DNA of 64,000 nucleotides from an uncultured Arthrobacter sp. (GTDB lineage: Bacteria > Actinomycetota > Actinomycetes > Actinomycetales > Micrococcaceae), in contig NZ_CANLXP010000006.1 in assembly GCF_947495145.1 (NCBI RefSeq), forward strand, positions 112,865-176,864. The letters are read 5' to 3'. A model generated the notes under the pieces. It worked only from the letters and a program-made list of their open reading frames with translations. It was not told the DNA's origin and did no database searches. A program made the position numbers and the translations under genes. Positions 1-10,231 of the stretch are shown here, in pieces (the first letter of the stretch is position 1; each line of letters starts with the position of its first letter).

Positions 1-1
1 C

Positions 2-241
2 TCCTACCAGAAGGACGTCGAGGACGGCTGGAGCATCCAGGTGCCGGCCGGAACCTGGCATGACGTCGAGAACACCGGTGACGAGCCGCTCCGCCTTTAC
101 ACCATCTACGCGCCCACCCATCACGCGCAGGGCATCGTCCAGAACACCCCGGAGGACGCCGAGAAGGACGAGGACCAGGGCAAGGACGAGCCGCCGAGCT
201 GGGTCGAGGAAGTCGACACCAAGGGTGAAGAGAGCGCCTGA
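2..241 (+). CDS. cupin-domain protein, C-terminal part (5' end outside window)
   Basis: The open frame enters from the left edge and ends at TGA 239-241. The visible 79 codons begin with the last strand of a cupin barrel: the stretch with VPAGTWHDVENTG, followed by LRLYTIYAP, is the usual cupin metal-site His region. A highly acidic, Glu/Asp/Lys-rich tail follows and is probably disordered. Small single-domain cupins of this type often bind a metal and a sugar or polyol ligand, but the substrate cannot be told from this fragment. The gene is convergent with the mannitol genes and shares a hairpin terminator with them. Confidence 0.7.
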   Translation, partial: SYQKDVEDGWSIQVPAGTWHDVENTGDEPLRLYTIYAPTHHAQGIVQNTPEDAEKDEDQGKDEPPSWVEEVDTKGEESA

Positions 242-268
242 GTCAGCACCCTTCCAAGAAGAACGATG

Positions 269-302
269 ACGGCGCCGCACCCCTGGTGGGGTACGGCGCC
301 GT
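269..302. terminator. bidirectional intrinsic terminator between cupin gene and mtlD
   Basis: A near-perfect inverted repeat (ACGGCGCCG on the left, CGGCGCCGT on the right, with an inner ACCCC/GGGGT pairing and a tight loop) sits between the two convergent genes. A T-containing stretch follows on the plus strand. It can stop transcription in both directions. Confidence 0.75.
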
Positions 303-319
303 TTCGCTTTGCTCAGAAA

Positions 320-1471
320 TCAGACCAGCGCGCCCTGACGTTCCTCCACAAGCTTCAGCACATCCGGGAACAACGGATGATCCGATGAGAGCCCGGTGAT
401 CTGTTTCGTAGCTTCGGCTGCCTCTGTGGACCGAAGGAGTTGCTGCAGCTCAACCGCTTCGGTGTCAGCGGCATCATCGAAACGCACCGCGGATGCGATC
501 GCCTTCAGCAGCGCCTCGGGGCGGGTGCCCCGCTCGGCAAGTTCAGCTGCGGGACCGATAAAGCGCTCATGTCGGCTGAGCTTCCGCAGCGGCGCCCTGC
601 CCACCCGGTTCACCGTGTCCGGCAGGTACGGGTTGGTGAAGCGGCCCAGGATCTTCTGCACGTAGGCTTCCTGCTCGCCGGAGTCGAACCCATGCTTGTC
701 TACCAGCAGCTGTTTGGTCTCCTCCAACACCGCACGGACATCGGCAGCAACCTGGGGATCAGCCATGGCGTCGGAAATCTTCTTCAGCCCTGCCTGGTAA
801 CCGAAGTAGGCCGTGGTTGCATGCCCGGTGTTGACGGTGAACAACTTGCGCTCAATGTACGGCCCGAGCCGGTCCACAAAGAGTGCTCCGGGAATCACCG
901 GCGCGTTGTCCCCGAAGGGCGTGCGGTCGATCACCCACTCGTAGAACGTCTCCACCGTGACGTCGAGCCCCTGCCCGGGTTCCTGGTTCGGAACAATCCG
1001 GTCCACGGCCGTGTTGGCGAACACTGCACGCTCTGCGAGCGGACCGACCACTGAGTCCCAGGAACCCTCGATCGCTTCCCGCAGGATGTCCGTCGCGTTG
1101 ATCGCGTTCTCGCACGCCATGACCTGCAGAGGCGCCGAATCATCTGCGCGGGCCGCGATCCCCTTGGCGATGACCGGAGCGACGAACTTCAGGATGTGCG
1201 GCCCCACCGCGGTTGTCACGATGTCAGCGGTGGCGATCTCCTCAACCAGTCGGTTCTCCTCGGTATTCGAGTTCACCGCCCTGAAGTTGTCGACAACGTG
1301 CACCGCCGGCTGCTCACCGACCTCGTGGACACGGTAGCTGTCCGCGCGCGCCAGCTCGCTGATGAGAGCGTCCGCGACATCCGCGAACACCACCTCATAG
1401 CCGGCCTGATGGAGGAGCAACCCAACAAAGCCGCGCCCGATGTTCCCTGCTCCGAAATGAACTGCCTTCAC
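320..1471 (-). CDS. mtlD: mannitol-1-phosphate 5-dehydrogenase
   Basis: This cytosolic enzyme oxidises mannitol 1-phosphate to fructose 6-phosphate with NAD+, the second step of PTS-mannitol use. The 383-residue protein has the usual family length. Its N-terminal Rossmann motif is [11 protein letters not shown] (about residues 7-17). The family signature around residues 210-220 ([14 protein letters not shown]) holds the catalytic Lys/Asn/His region. The start is GTG at 1471. The stop codon of mtlA upstream overlaps this start by one base (TAGTG), so the two genes are translationally coupled. Together with the adjacent mannitol EII this makes the assignment very safe. Confidence 0.97.
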   Translation of the reverse strand: MKAVHFGAGNIGRGFVGLLLHQAGYEVVFADVADALISELARADSYRVHEVGEQPAVHVVDNFRAVNSNTEENRLVEEIATADIVTTAVGPHILKFVAPVIAKGIAARADDSAPLQVMACENAINATDILREAIEGSWDSVVGPLAERAVFANTAVDRIVPNQEPGQGLDVTVETFYEWVIDRTPFGDNAPVIPGALFVDRLGPYIERKLFTVNTGHATTAYFGYQAGLKKISDAMADPQVAADVRAVLEETKQLLVDKHGFDSGEQEAYVQKILGRFTNPYLPDTVNRVGRAPLRKLSRHERFIGPAAELAERGTRPEALLKAIASAVRFDDAADTEAVELQQLLRSTEAAEATKQITGLSSDHPLFPDVLKLVEERQGALV

Positions 1472-3573
1472 TATGCGTTGACCTTCCGGAAGATTTCGAG
1501 GATCTCGTCAGCCGAGGTTGCGGCCTCGAGTTGAGCCACCTGCGCCTTGTCTGTGAAGACCTTCGCGATGGAGGACAGGATGTGCAGGTGCTCGTTGTTC
1601 ACACCGGCCACGCCGACTACGAACTTGACCTCCTTGCCGTTCCAGTCAATTCCCTCGGGGTACCGGACGAACGACACCGCCGATTTGCGGATGTGATCCT
1701 TGGCAGCGTTGGTGCCGTGCGGGATGGCAAGGAAGCTGCCCATGTAGGTGGACACGGATTCCTCACGCTCGTGCATCGCCCGGAGGTAGCCCTCATCCAC
1801 CGCATCGCGGGCCAGCAGCAGCTGCCCTGCCTCGTCGATCGCCGCGTCTCGGGAGGTGGAAGACCCGTTGAGCACAACGCTTTCGGCAACCAGAATGTCC
1901 GACGGCGCTGCGTCACTCTGGGCCGCGGTCCCGGCTCTATGCGCGCCGGAAGCAGTTCCCGCGGCATCGGCGTCCAATGCGGTTCCGCCGGCATGCGGCT
2001 CCGAGGCGTGCGCTCCGCCGAAGGAGCCGGCGTCGGCGTCAGGACCTGCAGAAACACCGGCACCGGCATCCGTTCCCGCCTGTTCGCTGCGGCTTTCCTT
2101 GACCAACTCCACGATCTCCTCATACCGCGGACTGTTCATGAAGTTGTCCACAGAGACGTGCACGGCGCTTGAGGTGGCGGGCCTGGCCCGCTCCGTCAGG
2201 TCCTGGTGGGTCACCACGACGTCATAATCATTCCGCAGGTTCGCGATCGACGCATTGGTCACCTTGACGTCCGGGTAGCCGGCCGCCTTGATCTTGTTCC
2301 GCAGCACCGACGCTCCCATTGCGCTTGAGCCCATCCCGGCGTCGCAGGCAAAGACGATGTTCTGGATCGGGCCGGACATCACTGCTACGTTTCCGCCGCC
2401 GGTCAGGGACGAAGCAACCGAGCTCTTCTTGCCCTTCATGGATTCCATCCGGGAGGTGGCGGCCGCGAGACCGTCCTCATCGCCGTCGTCGTCCTTGCGC
2501 TTTGCGGTCTTCAGGATCACTGAAGCAACCAGGAAGGACACCGCCGTCGCGAGAAGAACTGACAGGACCACACCGAAGTAGCTGTCGCGGGCTGTCTGCG
2601 CGAGCACGGCGATGATCGAGCCCGGGGCTGCCGGAGCAACCAGACCTGCGTTGGTGACTGCGAGGGTGGCGATTCCGGTCATGCCGCCGGCAATCGCGGC
2701 GAGGATCAGGAGCGGACGCATCAGCACGTAGGGGAAGTAGATTTCGTGGATGCCGCCGAGGAAGTGGATGATCGCAGCTCCCGGCGCCGATGCCTTGGCG
2801 GCACCGCGTCCGAAGAACATGTACGCCAGCAGGATGCCGAGGCCCGGGCCGGGATTGGCTTCGAGGAGGAAGAGGATCGACTTGCCCTCTTCGAGCGACT
2901 GCTGGACACCCAGCGGGGTGAGTACGCCGTGATTGATGGCATTGTTCAGGAAGAGCACCTTGGCGGGCTCAATGAAGATGCTGGTCAGCGGAAGGAGCCC
3001 GTTGTTCACCAGGAACTGCACAACGTTCCCGGCAGCCGTGCTGAACGCTTCGACCAGCGGCGAGATCCCGTAGAATCCGACCAGCGCCAGCGCTGCGCCC
3101 CAGATGCCGGCGGAGAAGTTGTTCACGAGCATTTCGAAGCCCGGCTTGATCTTGCCGTCCCAGATCTTGTCGATCTTCTTCATGGTCCAGCCGCCGAGCG
3201 GGCCCATGATCATGGCGCCGATGAACATGGGGATGCCTGCGCCAACGATCACGCCCATGGTGCCGATGGCGCCCACGACGCCGCCGCGGACGTCATAGAC
3301 CATCCGGCCGCCGGTGTAGGCGATCAGGAGCGGCAACAGGTAGGTGATCATGGGGCCGACCAGGCCGGTATTCGGGTTCCCTTCCGCGTCGGTGCCGAAA
3401 CCGCCGAGTTCCGGAACCGGCAGCCAGCCCGCTTCAATGAAGAGAGCGGTGATGAGGCCCCAGGCAATGAACGCCCCGATGTTGGGCATGATCATGCCGG
3501 AGAGGAACGTGCCGAATTTCTGGACGCCGACCCTCATACCGCTTCGCGGCTTCGCAGCTGTCTCTGTTGCCAT
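1471..3573 (-). CDS. mtlA: PTS mannitol transporter, fused EIICBA
   Basis: This membrane permease imports mannitol and phosphorylates it to mannitol 1-phosphate using phosphate from EI/HPr. The order of domains is EIIC (about residues 15-345, multiple hydrophobic segments), EIIB with [11 protein letters not shown] and the phospho-Cys at about residue 410, a linker of some 55 residues rich in Ala, Gly, Asp and His, and EIIA with the active His in IPHGT at about residue 619. I chose the ATG at 3573 (700 aa, AGGAAA upstream). A longer in-frame start at 3672 would overlap the TetR gene and adds a non-membrane leader. It is followed directly by mtlD. Confidence 0.96.
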   Translation of the reverse strand: MATETAAKPRSGMRVGVQKFGTFLSGMIMPNIGAFIAWGLITALFIEAGWLPVPELGGFGTDAEGNPNTGLVGPMITYLLPLLIAYTGGRMVYDVRGGVVGAIGTMGVIVGAGIPMFIGAMIMGPLGGWTMKKIDKIWDGKIKPGFEMLVNNFSAGIWGAALALVGFYGISPLVEAFSTAAGNVVQFLVNNGLLPLTSIFIEPAKVLFLNNAINHGVLTPLGVQQSLEEGKSILFLLEANPGPGLGILLAYMFFGRGAAKASAPGAAIIHFLGGIHEIYFPYVLMRPLLILAAIAGGMTGIATLAVTNAGLVAPAAPGSIIAVLAQTARDSYFGVVLSVLLATAVSFLVASVILKTAKRKDDDGDEDGLAAATSRMESMKGKKSSVASSLTGGGNVAVMSGPIQNIVFACDAGMGSSAMGASVLRNKIKAAGYPDVKVTNASIANLRNDYDVVVTHQDLTERARPATSSAVHVSVDNFMNSPRYEEIVELVKESRSEQAGTDAGAGVSAGPDADAGSFGGAHASEPHAGGTALDADAAGTASGAHRAGTAAQSDAAPSDILVAESVVLNGSSTSRDAAIDEAGQLLLARDAVDEGYLRAMHEREESVSTYMGSFLAIPHGTNAAKDHIRKSAVSFVRYPEGIDWNGKEVKFVVGVAGVNNEHLHILSSIAKVFTDKAQVAQLEAATSADEILEIFRKVNA

Positions 3574-3631
3574 GTGATTTCCTAACCGTGAGTCCCGCGC
3601 CTGCGCGGGATGGTCCGATAGATGTGGAGCG

Positions 3632-4360
3632 CTAAGTGCTGGGGCTGGTGGAGATCCGGTGGAGCCACTCAAGGAAGAGCTTGAGTTCGGAGCTGGAAAG
3701 CTGGTCGGAGTGGGACGCCTGCAGTGCAGCGTTCAACGCAATTGCAGCCACCACGACCGACGATTTCCCAGACGCCTCGCCAGCGCCCTGTTCCGCCTGG
3801 TCCGAGGCCACCGCAAAAATCATGGCGTCCCGGGTCATGGTGGACAGATCGAGGTTCCGGTCAGCGACAGCTTCTGCGATCAGCATGAGCGTCACTCCCA
3901 CGTTGGCCGCCAGGATGCTCCTGGCCGCCTCCCGCGGCTGAACGCTCAACTGGCCGGCAGCAGCTGCCTTGTTCAACATCTCCTCCATCAGCGCCTCGGC
4001 ATCCGCGACGATGGCGGGGCGGCTTTCCGGACGGATATTGCCGAACATCACCAAATAGAGCTCCGGCTGGTTGAGCCCGAATTGCACGTGGTTGTCCCAC
4101 ATCCGCTTGATGTCTTCCAGCGGCTGCCCGGACGGGGCGAAATCCCTTTCGCCCGCCACATACTCCTCGAAACCAGCTGAAACCACCGCATCGAACAAGC
4201 CCTCCTTGTCACCGAAGTGGTGGTACAGGGTGGGCGCGCTCACCCCCGCCAGTTGGGTGATCTGGCGGGTGGAGACGGGAGCTCCAGCAGAGTTGGCCAG
4301 CAGTTCTGCGGCTGCACGCAGCAGTCTCATCTTCGCCGGTGGCTGGCCTTCGAAACTCAT
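3632..4360 (-). CDS. TetR/AcrR family transcriptional regulator, likely of the mtl/ptsI locus
   Basis: The protein has 242 residues. Residues about 10-57 form a TetR-type helix-turn-helix (RAAAELLANS... STRQITQLAGVSAPTLYHHFGDKEGL). The rest is a ligand-binding domain of no specific recognised class. The gene lies between mtlA (same strand, 58 bp away) and ptsI (divergent). A perfect 15-bp palindrome lies in the ptsI-side intergenic space, between a probable -10 box for this gene and its -35 region. That suggests autorepression and control of ptsI. The ligand is unknown; a PTS sugar or sugar phosphate is an inference from position. Confidence 0.9.
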   Translation of the reverse strand: MSFEGQPPAKMRLLRAAAELLANSAGAPVSTRQITQLAGVSAPTLYHHFGDKEGLFDAVVSAGFEEYVAGERDFAPSGQPLEDIKRMWDNHVQFGLNQPELYLVMFGNIRPESRPAIVADAEALMEEMLNKAAAAGQLSVQPREAARSILAANVGVTLMLIAEAVADRNLDLSTMTRDAMIFAVASDQAEQGAGEASGKSSVVVAAIALNAALQASHSDQLSSSELKLFLEWLHRISTSPST

Positions 4361-4367
4361 GGCCGCT

Positions 4368-4373
4368 AGCCTA
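4368..4373 (-). promoter_or_regulatory. -10 box for the TetR gene, probably leaderless
   Basis: On the minus strand the hexamer TAGGCT (TANNNT pattern) ends seven bases before the ATG at 4360, so the predicted transcript would begin at the start codon. No Shine-Dalgarno sequence is present. Confidence 0.5.
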
Positions 4374-4378
4374 GCACC

Positions 4379-4393
4379 TATAGCAACGCTATA
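4379..4393. promoter_or_regulatory. putative TetR operator (15-bp perfect palindrome)
   Basis: TATAGC-AAC-GCTATA is a perfect 6-3-6 inverted repeat. It lies in the 66-bp gap between the divergent TetR gene and ptsI, just upstream of the TetR gene's -10 box. Its size and place are typical of a TetR-family operator. Binding by the adjacent regulator is inferred. Confidence 0.6.
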
Positions 4394-4426
4394 TGAACTG
4401 CGTCACAAGGAAAACGAGGACCTCCA

Positions 4427-6127
4427 GTGCAGAACTTCCAAGGAGTAGGCGTCAGCCCCGGTCGAGTGATCGGACCGGTCCGCCAGATGCCCAAACCCGT
4501 CAGTGAACCGCCCGCAGGAGAGCAGTTGCCGGAGGGCGTAAGCGCAGAGGACGCGACGGCGCAGCTGAAGCAAGCGGCCACTGCGGTCCATGACGAGCTC
4601 AAGGCACGCGCCGAGCGCGCAACCGGAGACGGTAAGGCAGTCCTGGAGGCAACGGCACTGATGGCCAAGGACACCATGCTCCTGAAAGGCGCCGGCAAGC
4701 TGATCGCGAAGGGCACCTCGAACCAGCGGGCGGTCTGGGAATCCGCCGCCTCCGTTTCGGAGATGCTCCACAACCTCGGCGGCTACATGGCGGAGCGCGC
4801 AACCGACGTCCTCGACGTCCGTTCCCGCGTCGTCGCCGAGCTGCGCGGACAGTCGGCACCCGGCATCCCCGCCTCCGCCACGCCGTTTGTCCTCGTAGCC
4901 GAGGACCTCGCTCCGGCCGATACCGCCACCCTCGATCCCGCTATCGTGATTGCCCTGGTCACCTCCGGTGGCGGCCCGCAATCACACACCGCGATCATCG
5001 CCCGCTCCCTCGGGCTGCCTGCCGTAGTGGCGGCAACCGGCGTCGACGAGCTGCCCGACAGCGCGGAGGTATACGTTGACGGCGCGGCTGGCGCTATCGT
5101 CGTTGAACCCGGTGATACTGAGCGCACGGCCGCTGCTGGGTGGGCGGAAACGGCCTCGCTGCTGGCTGACTTCGACGGCCAGGGCACGACGGCGGACGGC
5201 CACCTGGTCCCCCTCCTCGCTAATGTGGGCGGAGCGAAAGACGCGGTGGCGGCGGCCGCGCTGGGCGCAGAAGGGGTCGGCCTGTTCCGAACCGAGTTCT
5301 GCTTCCTTGAGCGGGACAGTGAGCCAACCGTCGATGAGCAGGCAGCTGCCTACCAGGGCGTCTTTGATGCGTTCCCCGGCAAGAAGGTGGTTCTTCGAAC
5401 GCTCGACGCCGGTGCTGACAAGCCGCTCCCCTTCCTCACGGACGCGACCGAGCCCAACCCCGCACTCGGCGTCCGTGGCTATCGCACCGACCTCACCTCC
5501 CCCGGCGTGCTGAAGCGCCAGCTCGAAGCAATCGCGCGCGCTGCTGACCAGTCGGAAGCAGATGTGTGGGTCATGGCGCCGATGATTTCGACGGCGGACG
5601 AGGCCGCACACTTCGCCTCGATGTGCACCGAGGCTGGCCTGAAGACACCCGGCGTGATGGTCGAAGTGCCATCTGCCGCCCTGACGGCGGATGCCATTCT
5701 GCGCGAAGTGTCCTTCGCGAGCCTCGGCACCAACGACCTAACCCAGTACGCCATGGCGGCGGACCGCCAGCTGGGCCCTCTTGCCGCCCTCAACACACCC
5801 TGGCAGCCGGCCGTGTTGCGGCTGGTTCACCTGTCAGCGGAAGGCGCGGCGACGGAAGGCGCAGCCGCAGAACGTAATGCCAAACCGGTGGGAGTGTGCG
5901 GTGAGGCAGCAGCGGATCCTGCGCTCGCCGTCGTGCTGGTGGGTCTTGGCGTCACCACGCTGTCCATGACCGCCCGCTCACTGGCTGCGGTGGCGGCCGT
6001 GTTGAAGACCGTGACACTGGAGCAGGCGCAGGAACTGGCGAATCTGGCCCTGTCCGCGCGCACTGCCGAGGAGGCTCGGAATTCGGTGCGCGGGAAGCTC
6101 TCCGTGCTGGACGAACTTGGTCTCTGA
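4427..6127 (+). CDS. ptsI: phosphoenolpyruvate-protein phosphotransferase (PTS enzyme I)
   Basis: This cytosolic enzyme transfers phosphate from PEP to HPr, feeding all PTS permeases including the mannitol EII next door. It has 566 residues, near the usual 570. The phospho-His region GGGPQSHTAIIARSLGLP places the active His at residue 187. The C-terminal PEP-binding barrel shows SLGTNDLTQYAMAADR and the catalytic Cys in VCGEAAADP at about residue 491. The start is GTG 4427 with GAGGA six bases upstream. No HPr gene is seen in this window. The gene is divergent from the TetR regulator and shares its operator region. Confidence 0.96.
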   Translation: MQNFQGVGVSPGRVIGPVRQMPKPVSEPPAGEQLPEGVSAEDATAQLKQAATAVHDELKARAERATGDGKAVLEATALMAKDTMLLKGAGKLIAKGTSNQRAVWESAASVSEMLHNLGGYMAERATDVLDVRSRVVAELRGQSAPGIPASATPFVLVAEDLAPADTATLDPAIVIALVTSGGGPQSHTAIIARSLGLPAVVAATGVDELPDSAEVYVDGAAGAIVVEPGDTERTAAAGWAETASLLADFDGQGTTADGHLVPLLANVGGAKDAVAAAALGAEGVGLFRTEFCFLERDSEPTVDEQAAAYQGVFDAFPGKKVVLRTLDAGADKPLPFLTDATEPNPALGVRGYRTDLTSPGVLKRQLEAIARAADQSEADVWVMAPMISTADEAAHFASMCTEAGLKTPGVMVEVPSAALTADAILREVSFASLGTNDLTQYAMAADRQLGPLAALNTPWQPAVLRLVHLSAEGAATEGAAAERNAKPVGVCGEAAADPALAVVLVGLGVTTLSMTARSLAAVAAVLKTVTLEQAQELANLALSARTAEEARNSVRGKLSVLDELGL

Positions 6128-6136
6128 CCTGCCGCG

Positions 6137-6176
6137 TGCCCCGGTGGCGGCCTTGACGCCGACCGTCGCCGGGGCA
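6137..6176 (+). terminator. probable hairpin terminator after ptsI
   Basis: TGCCCCGG pairs with CCGGGGCA across a GC-rich loop, ten bases after the ptsI stop codon. No clear T-run follows, so termination strength is uncertain. Confidence 0.4.
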
Positions 6177-6220
6177 TAGGACTCAGGTACCAGCTATTGG
6201 AACAAGCGCGAGGAGAGACC

Positions 6221-6436
6221 ATGAGCGAGAGCACGTCGGACGAGCCGCAGGAAATCAACGAGGACCTGCCGGGCAAGCCGCAGGTCGATCCGGACGTCCA
6301 GTCCGATCCCGCAGCCGACGCCAGTAACCAGGGCGACTGGACCGGCGAGGGCGGGGCAACGCCGTCGGGCGCGGCAACGGAGACCGCAGATGATGACCGG
6401 CCCGTCAACGAGGAAGACGAGCAGCGCGGAGAGTGA
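6221..6436 (+). CDS. small acidic hypothetical protein
   Basis: A 71-residue frame starts at ATG 6221 behind a good ribosome site (GAGGAGAG). The product is very rich in Asp, Glu, Pro and Gly, has no Cys or membrane segment, and is probably disordered. I recognise no domain. The sequence ends about 70 bases before the next gene. The ribosome site and codon-biased composition argue that it is expressed; the function is unknown. Confidence 0.6.
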   Translation: MSESTSDEPQEINEDLPGKPQVDPDVQSDPAADASNQGDWTGEGGATPSGAATETADDDRPVNEEDEQRGE

Positions 6437-6492
6437 ACGCAGCGCCGTCAGCCCGACGGAACCCGCCCTGTGGCGCGGGCGGGCACACCGTA

Positions 6493-6498
6493 CATAAT
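6493..6498 (+). promoter_or_regulatory. -10 box, probable leaderless promoter
   Basis: CATAAT ends seven bases before the ATG at 6506. No Shine-Dalgarno sequence lies between, so the mRNA may start at the start codon. Confidence 0.5.
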
Positions 6499-6505
6499 GG
6501 GAACT

Positions 6506-7153
6506 ATGAGCGCCGAGACCGAACAATTCGTTGGACATATCGCTGGCCTGGGCACCACGTCGGGGGTGCGCATCGTCATCGGCATGTGGACCTCCTCGCC
6601 CCTGGGCTCGTTCACCGACGTGATGGTGCAGAGCGCCGAAGGGACCCGCACGCTGCTCGCGCCGACGTCCGCCATCGCCGACTACGTGGCCGGAGCCTAT
6701 TCCTTCGACATCGTGCGCACCGTTCCGCTCACCGTGAGCATGGGCGAAGACTCGCTTGCCCTCGATGCCGGCCCCCTCAGCGTCCGGGCAGAACTGGGGG
6801 ACGTAACCGCCGTCGGTCGCTTACTCGGCCTCATTCCCCGCGCAATCGGCACCGACCCGCGCTGGCTCAAAGCCATCAACCCAATCGCGAAAATCCTCAT
6901 GCCCGGCGTGCGCACCGCGGGCAGCACGAAGGACGGCCGCCAGCAGTTCTACGGCGTCACCGGCGCCCGGCTGATCACCTCCGCAGCTGCGTCCTGGGCG
7001 GGCGACCCGCTCGGTGTGCTGACCAATGTCCGGCCGCGCGTCGGTTTCGGCTTCAGCTCCGTGCCGAAGAAGCCGCAGGTGGTTGATGTGACGACGACGG
7101 TGCTCCCGCTCACCGAATCGCCGGCGGAGGAGACCGCGGACGACCGCGTTTAG
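6506..7153 (+). CDS. conserved hypothetical protein (215 aa)
   Basis: The chosen start is ATG 6506, seven bases after a CATAAT box. An ATG at 6497 and a GTG at 6470 are in frame but less likely. The product is soluble, Val/Ala/Thr-rich and begins with a stretch about a polar ligand (GMWTSSPLGSFTDVMVQSAEGTRTLLAP). It has no signal peptide or membrane helix, and I recognise no catalytic motif. It looks like an uncharacterised protein family of Micrococcales. It overlaps the 3' end of the convergent permease gene by four bases. Confidence 0.7.
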   Translation: MSAETEQFVGHIAGLGTTSGVRIVIGMWTSSPLGSFTDVMVQSAEGTRTLLAPTSAIADYVAGAYSFDIVRTVPLTVSMGEDSLALDAGPLSVRAELGDVTAVGRLLGLIPRAIGTDPRWLKAINPIAKILMPGVRTAGSTKDGRQQFYGVTGARLITSAAASWAGDPLGVLTNVRPRVGFGFSSVPKKPQVVDVTTTVLPLTESPAEETADDRV

Positions 7154-8544
7154 GCGCTGGCCTTCTTCCACCGCGGCCGCTTGCGGCCCGGAACTTCGCG
7201 CCCACGCAGCGAAACCCCGGCTGTTTCAGGGACGCCGAACATTGCCACCATTCCGATCAGGCAGGCAGCCATCATGTACATCGCGGGAACCAGCGAGATG
7301 CCGGTCGCCTCGATAATCGCCTCGTTGACGGCGGGAGCAGTGCCGCCGAACAGCGCCGTCGAGGTGTTGTAGGTGATCGCAAACCCCGCATACCGCACGT
7401 GCGTGGGGAAAAGCGACGGGAAGGTCGCCGAGATGGTTGCCAGCTGCGGAATGTACAACAGACCCAGAATGGCGAAGGCGAGCATGGCCAGCCAGAAGTT
7501 GACGGCCATCATCATGTACAGCGGCAGCGCCAGGACAAACAGGCCGATCAGCGAGGTCCACCAGAGCGGCTTCCTGCCGACCCTGTCCGAGAGCTTGCCG
7601 AAGAACGGGATCAACACCATCATCACGAGCTGGCCGATCAGGACCACCGTCAGTGTGGCGTCGGCGTCCATGTTGATCGTGTCCTGCAGGTACGTAGGCA
7701 TATACGCGAGCAGCGTGTAGTTGACGACGTTGAGCGCTACGACGAGGCCGCCCATCGCAAGCATGGGGCGCCAGAACTTGGTCAGCAGGTCCTTCAGCGC
7801 CATGCCGGCGCTGGACTCAGTCTCACCCTTCTGCTCCGCTTCGCGGAAGACGGGAGTGTCCTCGAGCTTCGTCCGCAGGTACCAGCCGATCAGACCGAGC
7901 GGCCCGGCAATAAGGAACGGAATGCGCCAGCCCCAATCGGCCATTGTCTCGGCGCCAAGTGTGATTTCGCAGATCAGGGCAATCAGCGTGCCGAGAGCAA
8001 AGCCGGCCAGTGTGCCGAACTCGAGGAAGCTGCCGTAGAAGCCACGCTTCCGGTCCGGTGCATACTCGGCCATGAAGGTGGCGGCGCCGCCATACTCACC
8101 GCCGGTGGAGAATCCCTGGATGAGGCGGAGGAAGATCAGCAGGGCCGGCGAAAGCCAACCGACGGAGTCATAAGAGGGCAGCAGCCCGATCACGAAAGTG
8201 GCCGCCGCCATCAGGAGAATCGTGATGGCCAGGACTGCCTTACGCCCGATCCTGTCACCCAGCGGGCCCCAGAACAGCCCGCCGAGCGGCCTGACGAGGA
8301 ATGAGACGGCGAACGTTCCCAGCGCCCAGACGGTGGCCTGGTCACCCGGGAAGAACACCGAACTGATGTACACCACCATGACGCCGTAAACGCCGTAGTC
8401 AAACCATTCGACGGCGTTGCCCATCGCGGACGCGCCGATGGCCTTCCGCAGCGTCCGCTTTCCTTCGGGCGTCTCCGAGTTGGGAGTGGCAAATTCCGCC
8501 GCCTCAGCGGTTGGAGGCCCGGTTGTTCTCTCGTGCTCAGTCAT
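7150..8544 (-). CDS. MFS transporter of the metabolite:H+ symporter (MHS) family
   Basis: This 464-residue inner-membrane protein has about 12 hydrophobic segments. The MHS signature MGNAVEWFDYGVYG opens the first helix. The conserved loop GDRIGRKAVL lies between helices 2 and 3, and RLIQGFSTGGEYGGAATFMAEY follows. Family members import compatible solutes or organic acids with protons (ProP, citrate or ketoglutarate carriers). The substrate cannot be assigned. The ATG at 8544 has AAGGAG just upstream; a longer GTG start at 8577 is less likely. There is no linked catabolic gene. Confidence 0.88.
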   Translation of the reverse strand: MTEHERTTGPPTAEAAEFATPNSETPEGKRTLRKAIGASAMGNAVEWFDYGVYGVMVVYISSVFFPGDQATVWALGTFAVSFLVRPLGGLFWGPLGDRIGRKAVLAITILLMAAATFVIGLLPSYDSVGWLSPALLIFLRLIQGFSTGGEYGGAATFMAEYAPDRKRGFYGSFLEFGTLAGFALGTLIALICEITLGAETMADWGWRIPFLIAGPLGLIGWYLRTKLEDTPVFREAEQKGETESSAGMALKDLLTKFWRPMLAMGGLVVALNVVNYTLLAYMPTYLQDTINMDADATLTVVLIGQLVMMVLIPFFGKLSDRVGRKPLWWTSLIGLFVLALPLYMMMAVNFWLAMLAFAILGLLYIPQLATISATFPSLFPTHVRYAGFAITYNTSTALFGGTAPAVNEAIIEATGISLVPAMYMMAACLIGMVAMFGVPETAGVSLRGREVPGRKRPRWKKASA

Positions 8545-8645
8545 GCATCTCCTTCGCGTGGAGGCGCCCTTGGGCACCCAAGAACCTCACACGAAACTAT
8601 GAGGATGCCCGAGGGAGTGTCAAAAATGGAACGGGCAGCATGACA

Positions 8646-8679
8646 AAGGGCCGCCCTCCCGCGTGGGAGAACGGCCCTT
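8646..8679 (-). terminator. hairpin terminator downstream of the fba-DUF3151 operon
   Basis: AAGGGCCG pairs with CGGCCCTT, with an inner CTCCC/GGGAG pairing. The hairpin lies 15 bases after the stop of the DUF3151 gene on the minus strand, and T-rich sequence follows in that direction. Confidence 0.65.
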
Positions 8680-8694
8680 CCCTTCGAACGCGGG

Positions 8695-9116
8695 CTAGGA
8701 ACCGGAGAGCAGCTCGCTTGCCTCTGGGTCTGACTCCCGGAGGAACTTCGCAATGCGCTCCGCCTCGTCGAGCTCACCAATGGAGGCAGCAGCACGACCC
8801 AGCGCGTTCAGCGCGCGAAGGAACCCACGGTTCGGCTCATGTGAGTAAGGCACGGGCCCAGCGCCCCGCCAGCCGTTGCGGCGAAGCGCGTCCAGCCCGC
8901 GGTGGTAGCCGGTGCGCGCGTAGGCATAGGACTCGATGGTCCGGCCTTCCCGGTACGCCTCATCGGCGAGGATGGCCCACACCAACGACGACGTCGGATG
9001 CCTGGCTGCCAGATCGACAGCTTCCTCCCCTGCCGCCAGCCGCGACACGACGTCGGGTTCCTCGGGAAGGAGGGTTGGCTCCGGGCCCAAAAGGTTCTTG
9101 CGGAACTCGTCCGACA

Positions 9117-9117
<1 letters not shown>
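8695..9117 (-). CDS. DUF3151 family protein
   Basis: The product has 140 residues and matches the actinobacterial DUF3151 family in length and in segments such as LLGPEPTLLPEEP near the N terminus and GYHRGLDALRRNGWRGAGPVP in the middle. It appears helical and TPR-like, soluble, with no known enzyme activity. Its ATG overlaps the fba stop codon by one base (TGATG), so it is co-translated with the aldolase. That pairing is common in Actinobacteria and hints at a role linked to central metabolism, which is unproven. Confidence 0.85.
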
Positions 9118-10136
<1,019 letters not shown>

Positions 10137-10166
10137 GGCAACTCCTCGTATGGGTTCGGGGCGACT

Positions 10167-10189
10167 TAAGGCTGTGGATCATTGCCTTA
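10167..10189. promoter_or_regulatory. inverted repeat upstream of fba
   Basis: TAAGGC and GCCTTA are separated by 11 bases in the short gap between the sigma factor gene and fba. It could be an operator or the end of the sigma transcript. The evidence is only symmetry and position. Confidence 0.25.
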
Positions 10190-10231
10190 CTTCCGTCCCA
10201 TCCTAACGACGGCGGTAATTGCGCGGAAACC

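Noticed and set aside
3574..3672. 33-residue N-terminal extension of the mannitol permease
   Set aside because: It overlaps the TetR gene, has no ribosome site, and the family begins near the ATG at 3573.
6437..7086. Arg/His-rich 217-codon frame on the plus strand
   Set aside because: It overlaps the better supported gene at 6506 in another frame and has only low-complexity basic composition.
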